Assembly (NCBI GenBank): GCA_051000715.1
Contig: JBPCOB010000249.1
Location: 1-10,859, forward strand
DNA from: JBPCOB01 sp051000715
GTDB taxonomy: Bacteria; Actinomycetota; Actinomycetes; JALYNC01
Length of the DNA stretch: 10,859 nucleotides
Direction: 5' to 3'
Within the stretch, counting starts at the first letter, position 1; the number at the start of each line of letters is the position of its first letter. Under the pieces are notes generated by a model. The model saw nothing but the letters and a program-made list of their open reading frames with translations. It did not search any database and was not told where the DNA came from. A program made the position numbers and the translations under genes. Shown one piece after another: positions 1-6,171 of this stretch.

Positions 1-2
1 GG

Positions 3-607
3 GTCGACACCACCGTGCCGATCGAGGACACCGTCGGAGCGATGGCAGAGCTGGTCGAGGCCGGGAAGGTTCGCCACCTCGGCCTCTCAGAGGCCGCGCC
101 CACCACGATCCGGCGGGCGCACGCAACCGCACCGATCACCGCGCTGCAGACCGAGTACAGCCTGTGGACGCGGGACGCGGAGGAGGAGGTCCTGCCGACC
201 GTCCGCGAGCTCGGGATCGGCTTCGTCGCCTACAGCCCACTCGGCCGCGGTTTCCTCACCGGCCGGTTCACCAGCCCGGACGACCTTCCGGCTGATGACA
301 CTCGACGTAAGCACCCCGCTTCCAGGGCGCCAACTTCGCGCGCAACCTCGACGTGGTTTCCGAGATGCACCAGATCGCCGCGGAGAAGGACGTCACCCCG
401 AGCCAGCTGGCCATCGCCTGCGTGCTGGCGCAGGGTAGCGACATCGTGCCCATCCCGGGCACCAAGCGGCTGGCGTACCTGGCGGACAACCTCGGTGCGG
501 TCGACGTGACGCTCAGTGCCGATGACCTGGCCCGGATCGACTCGGTTGCCCCTCGAGGCTTTGCCGCCGGCGACCGGTACGCCGACATGAGCACCGTCAA
601 CCGGTGA
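3..607 (+). pseudogene. Aldo/keto reductase, 3' part, frameshifted
   Basis: This is the C-terminal two thirds of an NADPH-dependent aldo/keto reductase of the YajO/AKR13-like type; the start lies before the window. The first segment (3 to about 313) reads through typical barrel motifs: PIEDTVGAMAELVEAGKVRH, then HLGLSEA, then VAYSPLGRGFLTGRF. The second segment continues in another frame from about 318, as RFQGANFARNLDVV, TPSQLAIACVLAQG, VPIPGTKR and a TGA at 605-607. The family sequence is restored by adding one C to the four-C run at 314-317, so a one-base deletion or a sequencing error splits the gene. Without it the first frame runs on into unrelated residues to 509. The 3' end converges on the leftward sucrase/ferredoxin-like gene with a 16-base gap. 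The specific substrate cannot be inferred. Family assignment is firm; whether the gene is truly dead is open. Confidence 0.85.
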
Positions 608-623
608 GGTGGCGCTCCCGACC

Positions 624-1511
624 TCAACCGGTCGAGAGGTCGACCAGCTCGTACGCGGGAGCTCGGCGGGACTCGCTCGCGTGGCAGGTGAGCCGATGGG
701 CGAGCGGCGGCAGCACCCGGCGTACGGTCACCGCGACCTCGCCGCGGCCTGCGAGCCCGAGCAGCACCTCGAAGGAGCTCTCGCCGACCCGGCGCACCGC
801 AACGGGCGCCAGGTCGCCGGCGTCCTCGTTGTTCAGCGTGGCCCGGGCAAAGTACTGCGCCGCCTGGGCCGGGAGGCTCAGGCTGCTCCGTCCCCGCAGG
901 GAACCGCCGGCGAGCCGGCCGGACGCCAGCGCGGCCACGATCCCGGCGGCTTCGGCGGGAAGGACCCGGCCGAAGTAGTAGCCCTCGGGCAGGACTACGA
1001 GGTTGGGTGCGAACCGGTCGCCGCCGATGTGGGTGCACTCCCAGGTCTCCGCGGGGTAGCGGGCCGCCAGCGCGTCCGCGACCGGCCGGCCCCAGATCGC
1101 ACAACACGGGTCGTGCCGCCCGTGGGTGCACACCAGCAGCAGCCGATGCGGTGGCGCAGACCAGGCCTGCGGTGCGGCGCTCGGCAGCTCGAGGTCCAGC
1201 AGGTCCTCGTCCCGCCGGACCTCGCGCGTGGCCAGCGCTTCGCTGCCGGGGCGTGAGTCCGCGAAGAACAGCCGGCGACCGGTGTTCGAAGCCCTACCGG
1301 GGCGGCGAACCAGCAGGAGGCGGGCCTGCGCCCGCCGAGCCAGTCGCTCCAGAGCGTCGACCACGGCGCCGTCCAGCTTGAACCGCGGCACGGTCTCCCC
1401 GCTCCACGCGTTGCCGTGCTCGACGAGCAGCCAGCGGTCGACCCGACTTGCGGTGGCGAAGAGCGGCTCGTGGCGTCGCAGCGAGGCCACGGCACAGCGA
1501 TAGGCGGTCAT
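624..1511 (-). CDS. Sucrase/ferredoxin-like family protein (thioredoxin-fold [2Fe-2S])
   Basis: Member of the Suc_Fer-like family, whose fungal relative Apd1 is a thioredoxin-like [2Fe-2S] protein. In the 298-residue numbering from the TTG at 1520, the first cluster motif is CTHGRHDPCC (131-140). The second is WECTHIGGDRFAPN (160-173), followed by LVVLPEGYYFGR (174-185). Cys131, Cys139/140 and His164 are likely cluster ligands; the residue at the second His position of Apd1's HxGGH is Asp168 here. I chose the ATG at 1511 (295 residues, starting MTAYRCAVASL), because the TTG at 1520 has no room for a ribosome site; neither start has a strong Shine-Dalgarno. It lies 22 bases downstream of the cupin-4 gene on the same strand and is probably the last gene of that unit. 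Soluble, no signal peptide seen. Its redox partner is unknown. Confidence 0.85.
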   Translation of the reverse strand: MTAYRCAVASLRRHEPLFATASRVDRWLLVEHGNAWSGETVPRFKLDGAVVDALERLARRAQARLLLVRRPGRASNTGRRLFFADSRPGSEALATREVRRDEDLLDLELPSAAPQAWSAPPHRLLLVCTHGRHDPCCAIWGRPVADALAARYPAETWECTHIGGDRFAPNLVVLPEGYYFGRVLPAEAAGIVAALASGRLAGGSLRGRSSLSLPAQAAQYFARATLNNEDAGDLAPVAVRRVGESSFEVLLGLAGRGEVAVTVRRVLPPLAHRLTCHASESRRAPAYELVDLSTG

Positions 1512-1533
1512 CCGGGCCAACCTACGGGGGCTA

Positions 1534-2742
1534 CTACCCGACCAGGACCCGCTCGCCTAGTAGCCGTCCCAGCAGGACCAGCGCGTCGTCCACCGTCAGC
1601 TCAGGGGTCGCCAGGTCGGCCGCCGTCACGGCCGGGCCGTCGAGCACCCGCCGCAGCGCCTGTTCCACGACCGCGGGCATCGAGATGTCGCGATCGCGCA
1701 GGTGCAGCACCACCCGGTCGTGGTCGCCGGACAGCGACCAGGACAGTCCCGGGCGAAGCCGAACCGGCGTACCGGTATGGAGCCGGCGTACGGCGTCGGC
1801 CTGGGCCAGCACCCGAACCGGCTCCGCGGGGATCGACCGGGCCAGTCGCAAGCGGACCAGCTCCTCGATCCGGTCCGGCGGCAGCCCCTCCACCCACTTG
1901 GCTGCGACCCGCAGAAACTCCGGAACGGCCGTTTCGAGATCGGTGCCGAGCGTCTCGCGGAACATCTCCTCATCGGCGGCCAGCGTGAGCGCGTCCTGAA
2001 GGATGTCGTACCAGGTCAGCGCCTGAACACCGACGGTGAGGTGAATCGAGCGGTCGGCATTGGTCTCGGCGGCGTGGATGTAGCCGCGCGGCAGGTAGAG
2101 CACGTCGCCCGGGCGCAGGACCGTCGAGATCAGCGGCGTGGCATCGTCCGCGAGCAGCGCACCTCTTTCGGCGTACGCGGCCGAAGGCTGCGAGCGCAGC
2201 GGCAGCGGTAGGGCCGGTGCGTAGACCTTCCAGCGCTTGGTGCCGTCGACCTGAAGCACGAAGACGTCGTGGGTGTCGTGATGAGCGTCGAAGCCGCGGG
2301 ACCCCGGCGGGGTCAGGTAGGCGTTGCACTGCGTCGGGTGACCCAGCTCGGCGGCCAGGCGGCGGCAGAAGTCTGCCAGCGGCGGCCAGCTGCGGTGCAG
2401 GGCCTGCAGCACGACGGTGGCGCCGTCCTCGTACAGCTCGAACAACCGGTCGGGGTCGGCGAGGTCATCGAGCTTCCGTGAGCCCACCATGGCCGACCGG
2501 GTGTACCGGCTAGCCGGCAGGGTGGCGCCCTCCTTGACCACCCGGAGGAACGGCGTGCGCAGCGCGCGGCGGCTGATCAGCTCGTCGAGGTCGCCCGCAA
2601 CCAACAGGTCGGCGAACCCGCCGCGGCCCGCCGCGTCGGCGGCCACCAGCACCGGCCGCTGTGACCAGTGCTCGCGGCGAAAGAGATCGACGTCGGCACC
2701 GACGCAGCGCGCGAGCGCAGAGGCGGGCTCCGCAGGAGCTAT
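1534..2742 (-). CDS. Cupin-4 / JmjC-domain protein oxygenase
   Basis: Fe(II)/2-oxoglutarate oxygenase of the cupin-4 (JmjC, ribosomal-oxygenase-like) family; relatives YcfD, MINA53 and NO66 hydroxylate Arg or His of ribosomal proteins. Counting from the GTG at 2652, the iron triad is His124-x-Asp126 in GFDAHHDTHDVF and His193 in LPRGYIHAAETN. NAYLTPPGSRG (110-120) and LQVDGTKRWKVY (133-144) are also typical, and residues from about 230 form the C-terminal helical/winged region. The GTG at 2652 (372 residues) is the first standard start, but it cuts off a family-like N-terminus: upstream in frame one reads ALARCVGADVDLF then RREHWSQRPV. No ATG, GTG or TTG occurs in frame between the stop at 2860-2862 and 2652. 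I therefore extend to an ATA at 2740-2742, which overlaps the TAG of the 65-residue gene. Either initiation is unusual or an indel separates the two frames. The gene ends with tandem TAG stops. The family is sure; the start is not. Confidence 0.85.
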   Translation of the reverse strand: MAPAEPASALARCVGADVDLFRREHWSQRPVLVAADAAGRGGFADLLVAGDLDELISRRALRTPFLRVVKEGATLPASRYTRSAMVGSRKLDDLADPDRLFELYEDGATVVLQALHRSWPPLADFCRRLAAELGHPTQCNAYLTPPGSRGFDAHHDTHDVFVLQVDGTKRWKVYAPALPLPLRSQPSAAYAERGALLADDATPLISTVLRPGDVLYLPRGYIHAAETNADRSIHLTVGVQALTWYDILQDALTLAADEEMFRETLGTDLETAVPEFLRVAAKWVEGLPPDRIEELVRLRLARSIPAEPVRVLAQADAVRRLHTGTPVRLRPGLSWSLSGDHDRVVLHLRDRDISMPAVVEQALRRVLDGPAVTAADLATPELTVDDALVLLGRLLGERVLVG

Positions 2743-2936
2743 CGGTCTTGCCCGTCGGCGTCCGTGCCGGCGCTGTCGGTGCCGTCGGCGTCCGTGGCCG
2801 GGGTCTCCGGGGAGTCGGCGTCGCTGCCGTCGGGGTCGGTTCCCAGTGTGTCGGTGCCGTCAGCGTCGGCGGGGGTCGTCATCCGATGACGCATGGAATC
2901 GCGAGTGGTGACCATGTCCTTGTCACGCAGGCCCAT
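2739..2936 (-). CDS. Small Asp-rich repeat peptide, candidate substrate or precursor peptide
   Basis: A 65-residue gene I do not recognise. Initiation is convincing: ATG at 2936 with a perfect AGGAGG five bases upstream. Residues 1-22 are basic and Met-rich (MGLRDKDMVTTRDSMRHRMT...). From residue 24 the chain is almost only Asp, Gly, Thr, Ser, Ala and Pro. It holds two copies of a 16-residue module, DADGTDTLGTDPDGSD (24-39) and DADGTDSAGTDADGQD (49-64), joined by ADSPETPAT. Each module has two D-x-D-G-x-D units ten residues apart. There is no signal peptide, Cys or aromatic residue. The TAG stop overlaps the first possible codon of the JmjC oxygenase gene. A basic leader plus a repeated acidic core beside an oxygenase suggests a modified peptide (inference). 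Alternatives are a Ca2+-binding acidic peptide (D-x-D-G loops) or a disordered N-terminus of the oxygenase split off by an indel. Confidence 0.6.
   Translation of the reverse strand: MGLRDKDMVTTRDSMRHRMTTPADADGTDTLGTDPDGSDADSPETPATDADGTDSAGTDADGQDR
2745..2792 (-). repeat. Asp-rich module, copy 2
   Basis: Encodes residues 49-64, DADGTDSAGTDADGQD, identical to copy 1 at 12 of 16 positions. All Asp and Gly positions of the D-x-D-G-x-D units are kept; only the spacer residues differ. Confidence 0.75.
2820..2867 (-). repeat. Asp-rich module, copy 1
   Basis: Encodes residues 24-39 of the 65-residue peptide, DADGTDTLGTDPDGSD. Its first 18 bases (2850-2867) match 2775-2792 at 17 of 18 positions, so the repeat is visible in the DNA as well as the protein. 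The copies are 75 bases (25 codons) apart. Confidence 0.75.
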
Positions 2937-2941
2937 GCGAA

Positions 2942-2947
2942 CCTCCT
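2942..2947 (-). promoter_or_regulatory. Strong Shine-Dalgarno of the 65-residue gene
   Basis: AGGAGG on the minus strand, five bases before the ATG at 2936. It is the best ribosome site in the leftward gene set. It argues that the small frame is really translated and that translation starts here for whatever lies downstream, including the oxygenase that has no start of its own. Confidence 0.8.
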
Positions 2948-3025
2948 AGAGTCACGGAAACTGCACATGCTGCTGCACCTACCCGCAGAGCACAAGCTGC
3001 CGCTGTGCCCGGACCCGGAGAGAAG

Positions 3026-3412
3026 TCAGCTGGCCAGGGCCGCCACGAGCGCTGCGCAGTCCGCGACCGTGACGGTGGCCGCGGGATGCCGGATGGATCC
3101 GGTGGGGTCGATCCCGCTGACCGGTGTCCGGAAGGTCATGCAGACGCCCTGGGCGCCGTTCGTGGCGAAGGTGACGCCCCGATCCTTCAGGGACAGGTGA
3201 GCTGGTCCGATCGTCTTCAGCCGCCCATAAGGGCCAGTCAACCGCGTCTCGATGACGTTGTCGACAGACGTCTCCAGCCGCCACAGACCGAAGCGGATCC
3301 GCAGCCGATCCCCGTCGAGCACGAGCCCCGCCGTGCCGGGCGTGATCCCGAAAGGCAATGCGGCCGCCCGGTAGAGCGGGTCGAACCGGAAGGCGAACTC
3401 CTGTACCGACAT
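3026..3412 (-). CDS. Conserved actinobacterial protein of unknown function
   Basis: A 128-residue soluble protein starting at the ATG at 3412 and ending with TGA. It resembles a small conserved protein family that I recall from mycobacteria and related actinobacteria, without known function. The recognisable stretches are RIRFGLWRLET (38-48), TGPYGRLKTIGPAHLSLKDR (59-78), GVTFATNGAQGVCMTF (79-94) and PVSGIDPTGSIRHPAATVTV (97-116). The alternation of short beta-like segments suggests a beta-rich fold (inference). It has no signal peptide or membrane segment and no clear Shine-Dalgarno. It lies 51 bases after the 804-residue gene and 89 bases before the small peptide gene, all leftward, so it may share their transcript. 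Confidence 0.75.
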   Translation of the reverse strand: MSVQEFAFRFDPLYRAAALPFGITPGTAGLVLDGDRLRIRFGLWRLETSVDNVIETRLTGPYGRLKTIGPAHLSLKDRGVTFATNGAQGVCMTFRTPVSGIDPTGSIRHPAATVTVADCAALVAALAS

Positions 3413-3463
3413 GCTGCCCAGTCAACCAGTGCTCGCCTGCCGCGACCGGCGGCCGTCACACCG

Positions 3464-5878
3464 CTATCCGAGTCGGCCTGCACCAGGCTGTCGGAGGCCC
3501 GGGATCGCGCTCCGGCGATCGGGCACCGGGCGCCGTTCGTAACCCCACAGCCCGTCCAGCCGCTCGGTGCCGGTGGTCTTCTCCATCCCTTCGGCGACCA
3601 TTCGCAGCGACTCCACCACCCCGGGTACGACGATGAGCCGGCCGACCTCGCGCGGCATGTGCCAGCGCCAGGTCTGCAAGGTGCCGGTCTCGATCATCGC
3701 CTCGGACAGCAACCGGTGCAGCGCGCGCAGCCGGAACAGCACCGCGAGCAGCCCGGCGGTGGCGAAGAAGCTGTAGGGCTCGAGGGCCGCCAGACCCAGG
3801 CGCAGCTCGCCCTCGGTGTGATACGTCGTCACCCGGGACGACAGGTCGACGGAGTCGTTGGGGGCCGAGCACAGGATCGCGTGCGGTCGCAGGTCGACGA
3901 AGCCACCGACACAGAGGTGGTAGTCGCGGTAGGCCTCGTACGAGCAGGGGTTGCCGCTCTCCTTGTGCAGTGCGTGCAGCGCATCCCACAAGGCAGTCCG
4001 CTCGGACGTCAGCAGCTCGAGCGGGGCGACGTAGTAGCCGATCCGCAGGTGCGCCATCCCATTGCGCTCGAAGACGATGGGTGACCCCAGTGACGGCACC
4101 GCCCAGACCGCCCGCAGCACGCGATCGAGCACCATCCGCTTTGCCCGCGCCTGGTCCGGGAAGAGTTCCGGGCCCGCCGTCGGGAGCAACGGCAGCAGCT
4201 CCTCGGCCGTCGCGGCCGTGACCAACGTCCCCAGCTCGCGAGCGAGCTCGGCAGGCTGCCACATCGCAACGTCGTCGAAGGTCAGCTGCGAGCTGTGTGC
4301 CACGAAGAACGCCGCTGGGTCAAACCGGTCGGTGTCGACGTACGGGTCGATCGCGCTGACGTCGAGCGTGCGCAGCCGGTGCAGCAGGATCAGCAGCCCC
4401 AGGGTGTGCAGCTCGCCCTGGTGCTTGGCCGAGCCGAGGTCCTGCAGGGCGAGCGGGTCCAGACCGGTCAGCTGGGCCTGGCGCAGCCGCGGCTGCGCCA
4501 GGAAGTCGAAGACCTGGCGCGAGTTGTCGGTCTCGGGGTAGTAGCAGACGGAGTCGCGGAACCACGGGTACTGCCCGTCGTCGCCGAAGAGCGCGACCGT
4601 GGCGAGCACCAGGCCCAACTCGGCCGCGGACGCCACCCGCATCACCCGGTAGAGCGCGTCCGCGTTGGCGACGCTGAAGAACCCGTTCTCGCCGCTGCGC
4701 AGGGCGTACGACGGTCGCAGCGTCTCGCCGCGGTCCAGCACGACCGGCCCGGGTTCGGGCTCGTCGAGCTCGACGGTGATCGGTCGGTGGCTGGCCAGGA
4801 ACTGCCGTGACCGGTCGCCCGGCGGCTCGCCGCCGTCGACTGGTCGTCCCTGCGAGCCGGGGTAGAGCTCGACCGCGGCGTCGAACAGCTTCGCCTGCAG
4901 CGCGGGGTGCATCGGGATCCGGTCCCGCACCCGGACCTCGTCGATGCCGATGGCGGCCGCCGTGACCAGCATCCGCACGCCGGCGGCGGCGTACCGCCGG
5001 GCCAGCCGGTCGGCGTACTGCTGCTTGGCGACCAGCCTCTTGTCCTGCGCGCTGTGGGCGAAGCCCAGGCGGATGAAGACCCGACCGCTGGCGTCCTCGT
5101 CGTACATGCCGCCGACGGCGGTGGTGTGGGCGACGACGAGGGTCTCGGCGAGGTGGGCCTGGACGTGGACCAGGTCGTCGCGGAGCAGGTCGAGGAAGCG
5201 CTCCTGCAGGGTCGCCACCTCGAGACCGGGCACCTCGGCGAGGACGGCGTCGAGCGCGCGCTCGTGGTAGGCGAGCAGGCTCGGGATCGGAATGCCGACC
5301 ACGACGGAACGGAAGCGCCCGACGCCGCGTCCGGCGAGGTGCTGCCGCAGGTAGCCGTCGAGGAAGCCGCTGAACGCGTCGGTCGGTACGGCGGCGGCCA
5401 GCGCCCGGGAGATCTCCTCGGGCGCCGTGTCGGGTCCGGCGCCCATCGCCGCCAGCGCCTGTCGAAGTCGGGTGCCGCGCTCGTCGGCGGGCAGCGCGCT
5501 CACGCCCGCGAGCTGCGGCAGCGCCGTGACGGCGAACCGCTCGAGGGCCAGGTAGACGCCGCTGTGGGTCAGGTACCCCTGGCGCACCCGCTCGGGCAGG
5601 CACTCGGCGCCGTGCCGGGACTCCTGGAAGCGGAACAGCCGGCGGGTGAAGGCTCGGATCTCGTCCCGGTTGGTGCCGGTGGCCACGATGACCGGTACGT
5701 CGTCCGGCTCCGGGGCAGCGATCGAGAACATCTCCTCGTAGACGGTGAGCAGCTCGAGCACCGCGGTGCCGCCCACCGCGCCCGTGCCGCCGAGGAAGAC
5801 GTGCACGTCCCGGTACCGCTGTCCCGACCGGGCGGCCGCGACGATCTTTGGCCCCAGCCGCTCCCGCTTGAACGTCAT
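3464..5878 (-). CDS. Large protein of unknown function with N-terminal Rossmann-type motif
   Basis: An 804-residue protein that I do not assign to a known family. The start chosen is the ATG at 5878 (MTFKRERLGPKIV), with GGGAG five bases upstream. An in-frame ATG at 5947 would add 23 low-quality residues. Near the N-terminus VHVFLGGTGAVGGTAVLELL (about residues 25-44) is a dinucleotide-binding beta-alpha-beta motif, followed by VPVIVATGTNRDEIRAF, which fits the next strand and helix of a Rossmann fold. The rest is long and mostly alpha/beta to helical. Features include GRFRSVVVGIPIPSLLAYHE, LVVAHTTAVGGMYDEDASGR, FFSVANADALYRVMRVASA, a Cys-containing stretch ESGNPCSYEAYRDYHLCVGG and a Leu-rich segment near YSFFATAGLLAVLFRLRALH. 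None of these reveals a reaction. Soluble by appearance. It is the first gene of the leftward set, diverging from the his leader. A NAD(P)-dependent enzyme is the best guess. Confidence 0.8.
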   Translation of the reverse strand: MTFKRERLGPKIVAAARSGQRYRDVHVFLGGTGAVGGTAVLELLTVYEEMFSIAAPEPDDVPVIVATGTNRDEIRAFTRRLFRFQESRHGAECLPERVRQGYLTHSGVYLALERFAVTALPQLAGVSALPADERGTRLRQALAAMGAGPDTAPEEISRALAAAVPTDAFSGFLDGYLRQHLAGRGVGRFRSVVVGIPIPSLLAYHERALDAVLAEVPGLEVATLQERFLDLLRDDLVHVQAHLAETLVVAHTTAVGGMYDEDASGRVFIRLGFAHSAQDKRLVAKQQYADRLARRYAAAGVRMLVTAAAIGIDEVRVRDRIPMHPALQAKLFDAAVELYPGSQGRPVDGGEPPGDRSRQFLASHRPITVELDEPEPGPVVLDRGETLRPSYALRSGENGFFSVANADALYRVMRVASAAELGLVLATVALFGDDGQYPWFRDSVCYYPETDNSRQVFDFLAQPRLRQAQLTGLDPLALQDLGSAKHQGELHTLGLLILLHRLRTLDVSAIDPYVDTDRFDPAAFFVAHSSQLTFDDVAMWQPAELARELGTLVTAATAEELLPLLPTAGPELFPDQARAKRMVLDRVLRAVWAVPSLGSPIVFERNGMAHLRIGYYVAPLELLTSERTALWDALHALHKESGNPCSYEAYRDYHLCVGGFVDLRPHAILCSAPNDSVDLSSRVTTYHTEGELRLGLAALEPYSFFATAGLLAVLFRLRALHRLLSEAMIETGTLQTWRWHMPREVGRLIVVPGVVESLRMVAEGMEKTTGTERLDGLWGYERRPVPDRRSAIPGLRQPGAGRLG

Positions 5879-5993
5879 CGAGACTCCCGAAGGCGGCCCG
5901 CTGCCGCGCTGTTCGCAGTGTCGCAGCGACGTGGCGACGGCGGCCATGACCTGCCCGTTGAGCTCCGGTCAGGCCCCGGCAGCTTTCGCGGGC

Positions 5994-6022
5994 TTTCCGG
6001 GCGCCGATCCCGGTGGTACTGT
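5994..6022 (+). promoter_or_regulatory. Probable promoter of the his operon (leaderless start)
   Basis: TACTGT at 6017-6022 fits the actinobacterial -10 pattern TANNNT. A weak -35 candidate, TTTCCG (5994-5999), lies 17 bases upstream. Seven bases separate the -10 from A6030, the first base of the leader-peptide ATG. Transcription would therefore begin at or beside the start codon. No Shine-Dalgarno precedes that ATG, as expected for a leaderless message. The intergenic stretch 5879-6029 must also hold the promoter of the leftward 804-residue gene; I see no convincing one on that strand. Confidence 0.5.
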
Positions 6023-6029
6023 CCTCGCG

Positions 6030-6095
6030 ATGAAGCGCCTCGACGTCCGCCACCACCACCACAGCCCCCTGGGCTGTTGGAGCGCGCGCGCGTAG
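6030..6095 (+). CDS. hisL: Histidine operon leader peptide (His-rich, 21 residues)
   Basis: A 21-codon open frame, MKRLDVRHHHH followed by SPLGCWSARA and a TAG. Codons 8-11 (6051-6062) are four consecutive CAC His codons. Such a frame upstream of an intrinsic terminator and hisG is the classic layout of a his attenuator: stalling at His codons when charged histidyl-tRNA is scarce favours read-through into the operon. There is no ribosome site, and a -10-like hexamer sits seven bases upstream, so it is probably translated leaderless. The Cys-Trp pair after the His run may be chance. The symbol is by analogy with enterobacterial hisL, not by homology. Confidence 0.85.
   Translation: MKRLDVRHHHHSPLGCWSARA
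6062..6076 (+). promoter_or_regulatory. Early leader hairpin of the his attenuator
   Basis: CAGCCC (6062-6067) pairs with GGGCTG (6071-6076) around a three-base loop, directly after the last His codon. It may act as the pause or protector hairpin. Bases 6070-6075 (TGGGCT) can instead pair with GGCCCA (6130-6135), part of the terminator's 5' arm, giving a possible antiterminator. A second alternative is a 5-bp hairpin, CCTCG (6116-6120) with CGAGG (6127-6131). Which of these forms was judged by eye only. Confidence 0.45.
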
Positions 6096-6128
6096 CGACT
6101 TTCGTCGACACGTCCCCTCGTTCCACCG

Positions 6129-6157
6129 AGGCCCACCTCAACGGGTGGGCCTTTCTT
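6129..6157 (+). terminator. Intrinsic terminator of the his attenuator
   Basis: A nine-base-pair stem, AGGCCCACC (6129-6137) with GGTGGGCCT (6144-6152), closes a six-base loop (6138-6143). The 3' side runs into TTTCTT (6152-6157). It ends 14 bases before the hisG start, so it can only act on transcription that has passed the leader peptide. The opposite strand has no T-run, so it works rightward only. Confidence 0.85.
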
Positions 6158-6171
6158 ATGTCTGGAGATCG

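Noticed and set aside
619..642. Hairpin CGACCTC / GAGGTCG between the converging aldo/keto reductase and sucrase/ferredoxin-like genes, as a terminator
   Set aside because: It has a seven-base stem but a ten-base loop and no T-run on either side, and it mostly lies inside the coding end of the leftward gene.
268..1131. 287-codon open frame on the minus strand
   Set aside because: Low-complexity Arg/Gly/Pro-rich translation in a shadow frame of the sucrase/ferredoxin-like and aldo/keto reductase genes.
2745..2867. CRISPR-like or intergenic direct repeats
   Set aside because: The two DNA repeats are codon-phased copies of a coding module in the small peptide gene, not spaced array repeats.
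5879..5947. Upstream ATG at 5947 as start of the 804-residue protein
   Set aside because: It adds 23 residues without fold-like features and has a poorer ribosome site than the ATG at 5878, which has GGGAG five bases before it.
4320..6062. 580-codon open frame on the minus strand
   Set aside because: Arg/Gly/Ala-rich shadow of the 804-residue gene in another frame; no family features. The same holds for 4907-6175 on the plus strand.
6145..6171. GTG at 6145 as hisG start
   Set aside because: It lies within the 3' arm of the terminator hairpin and adds nine residues unlike any HisG N-terminus; GTG 6172 has GGAG and the expected N-terminal strand.
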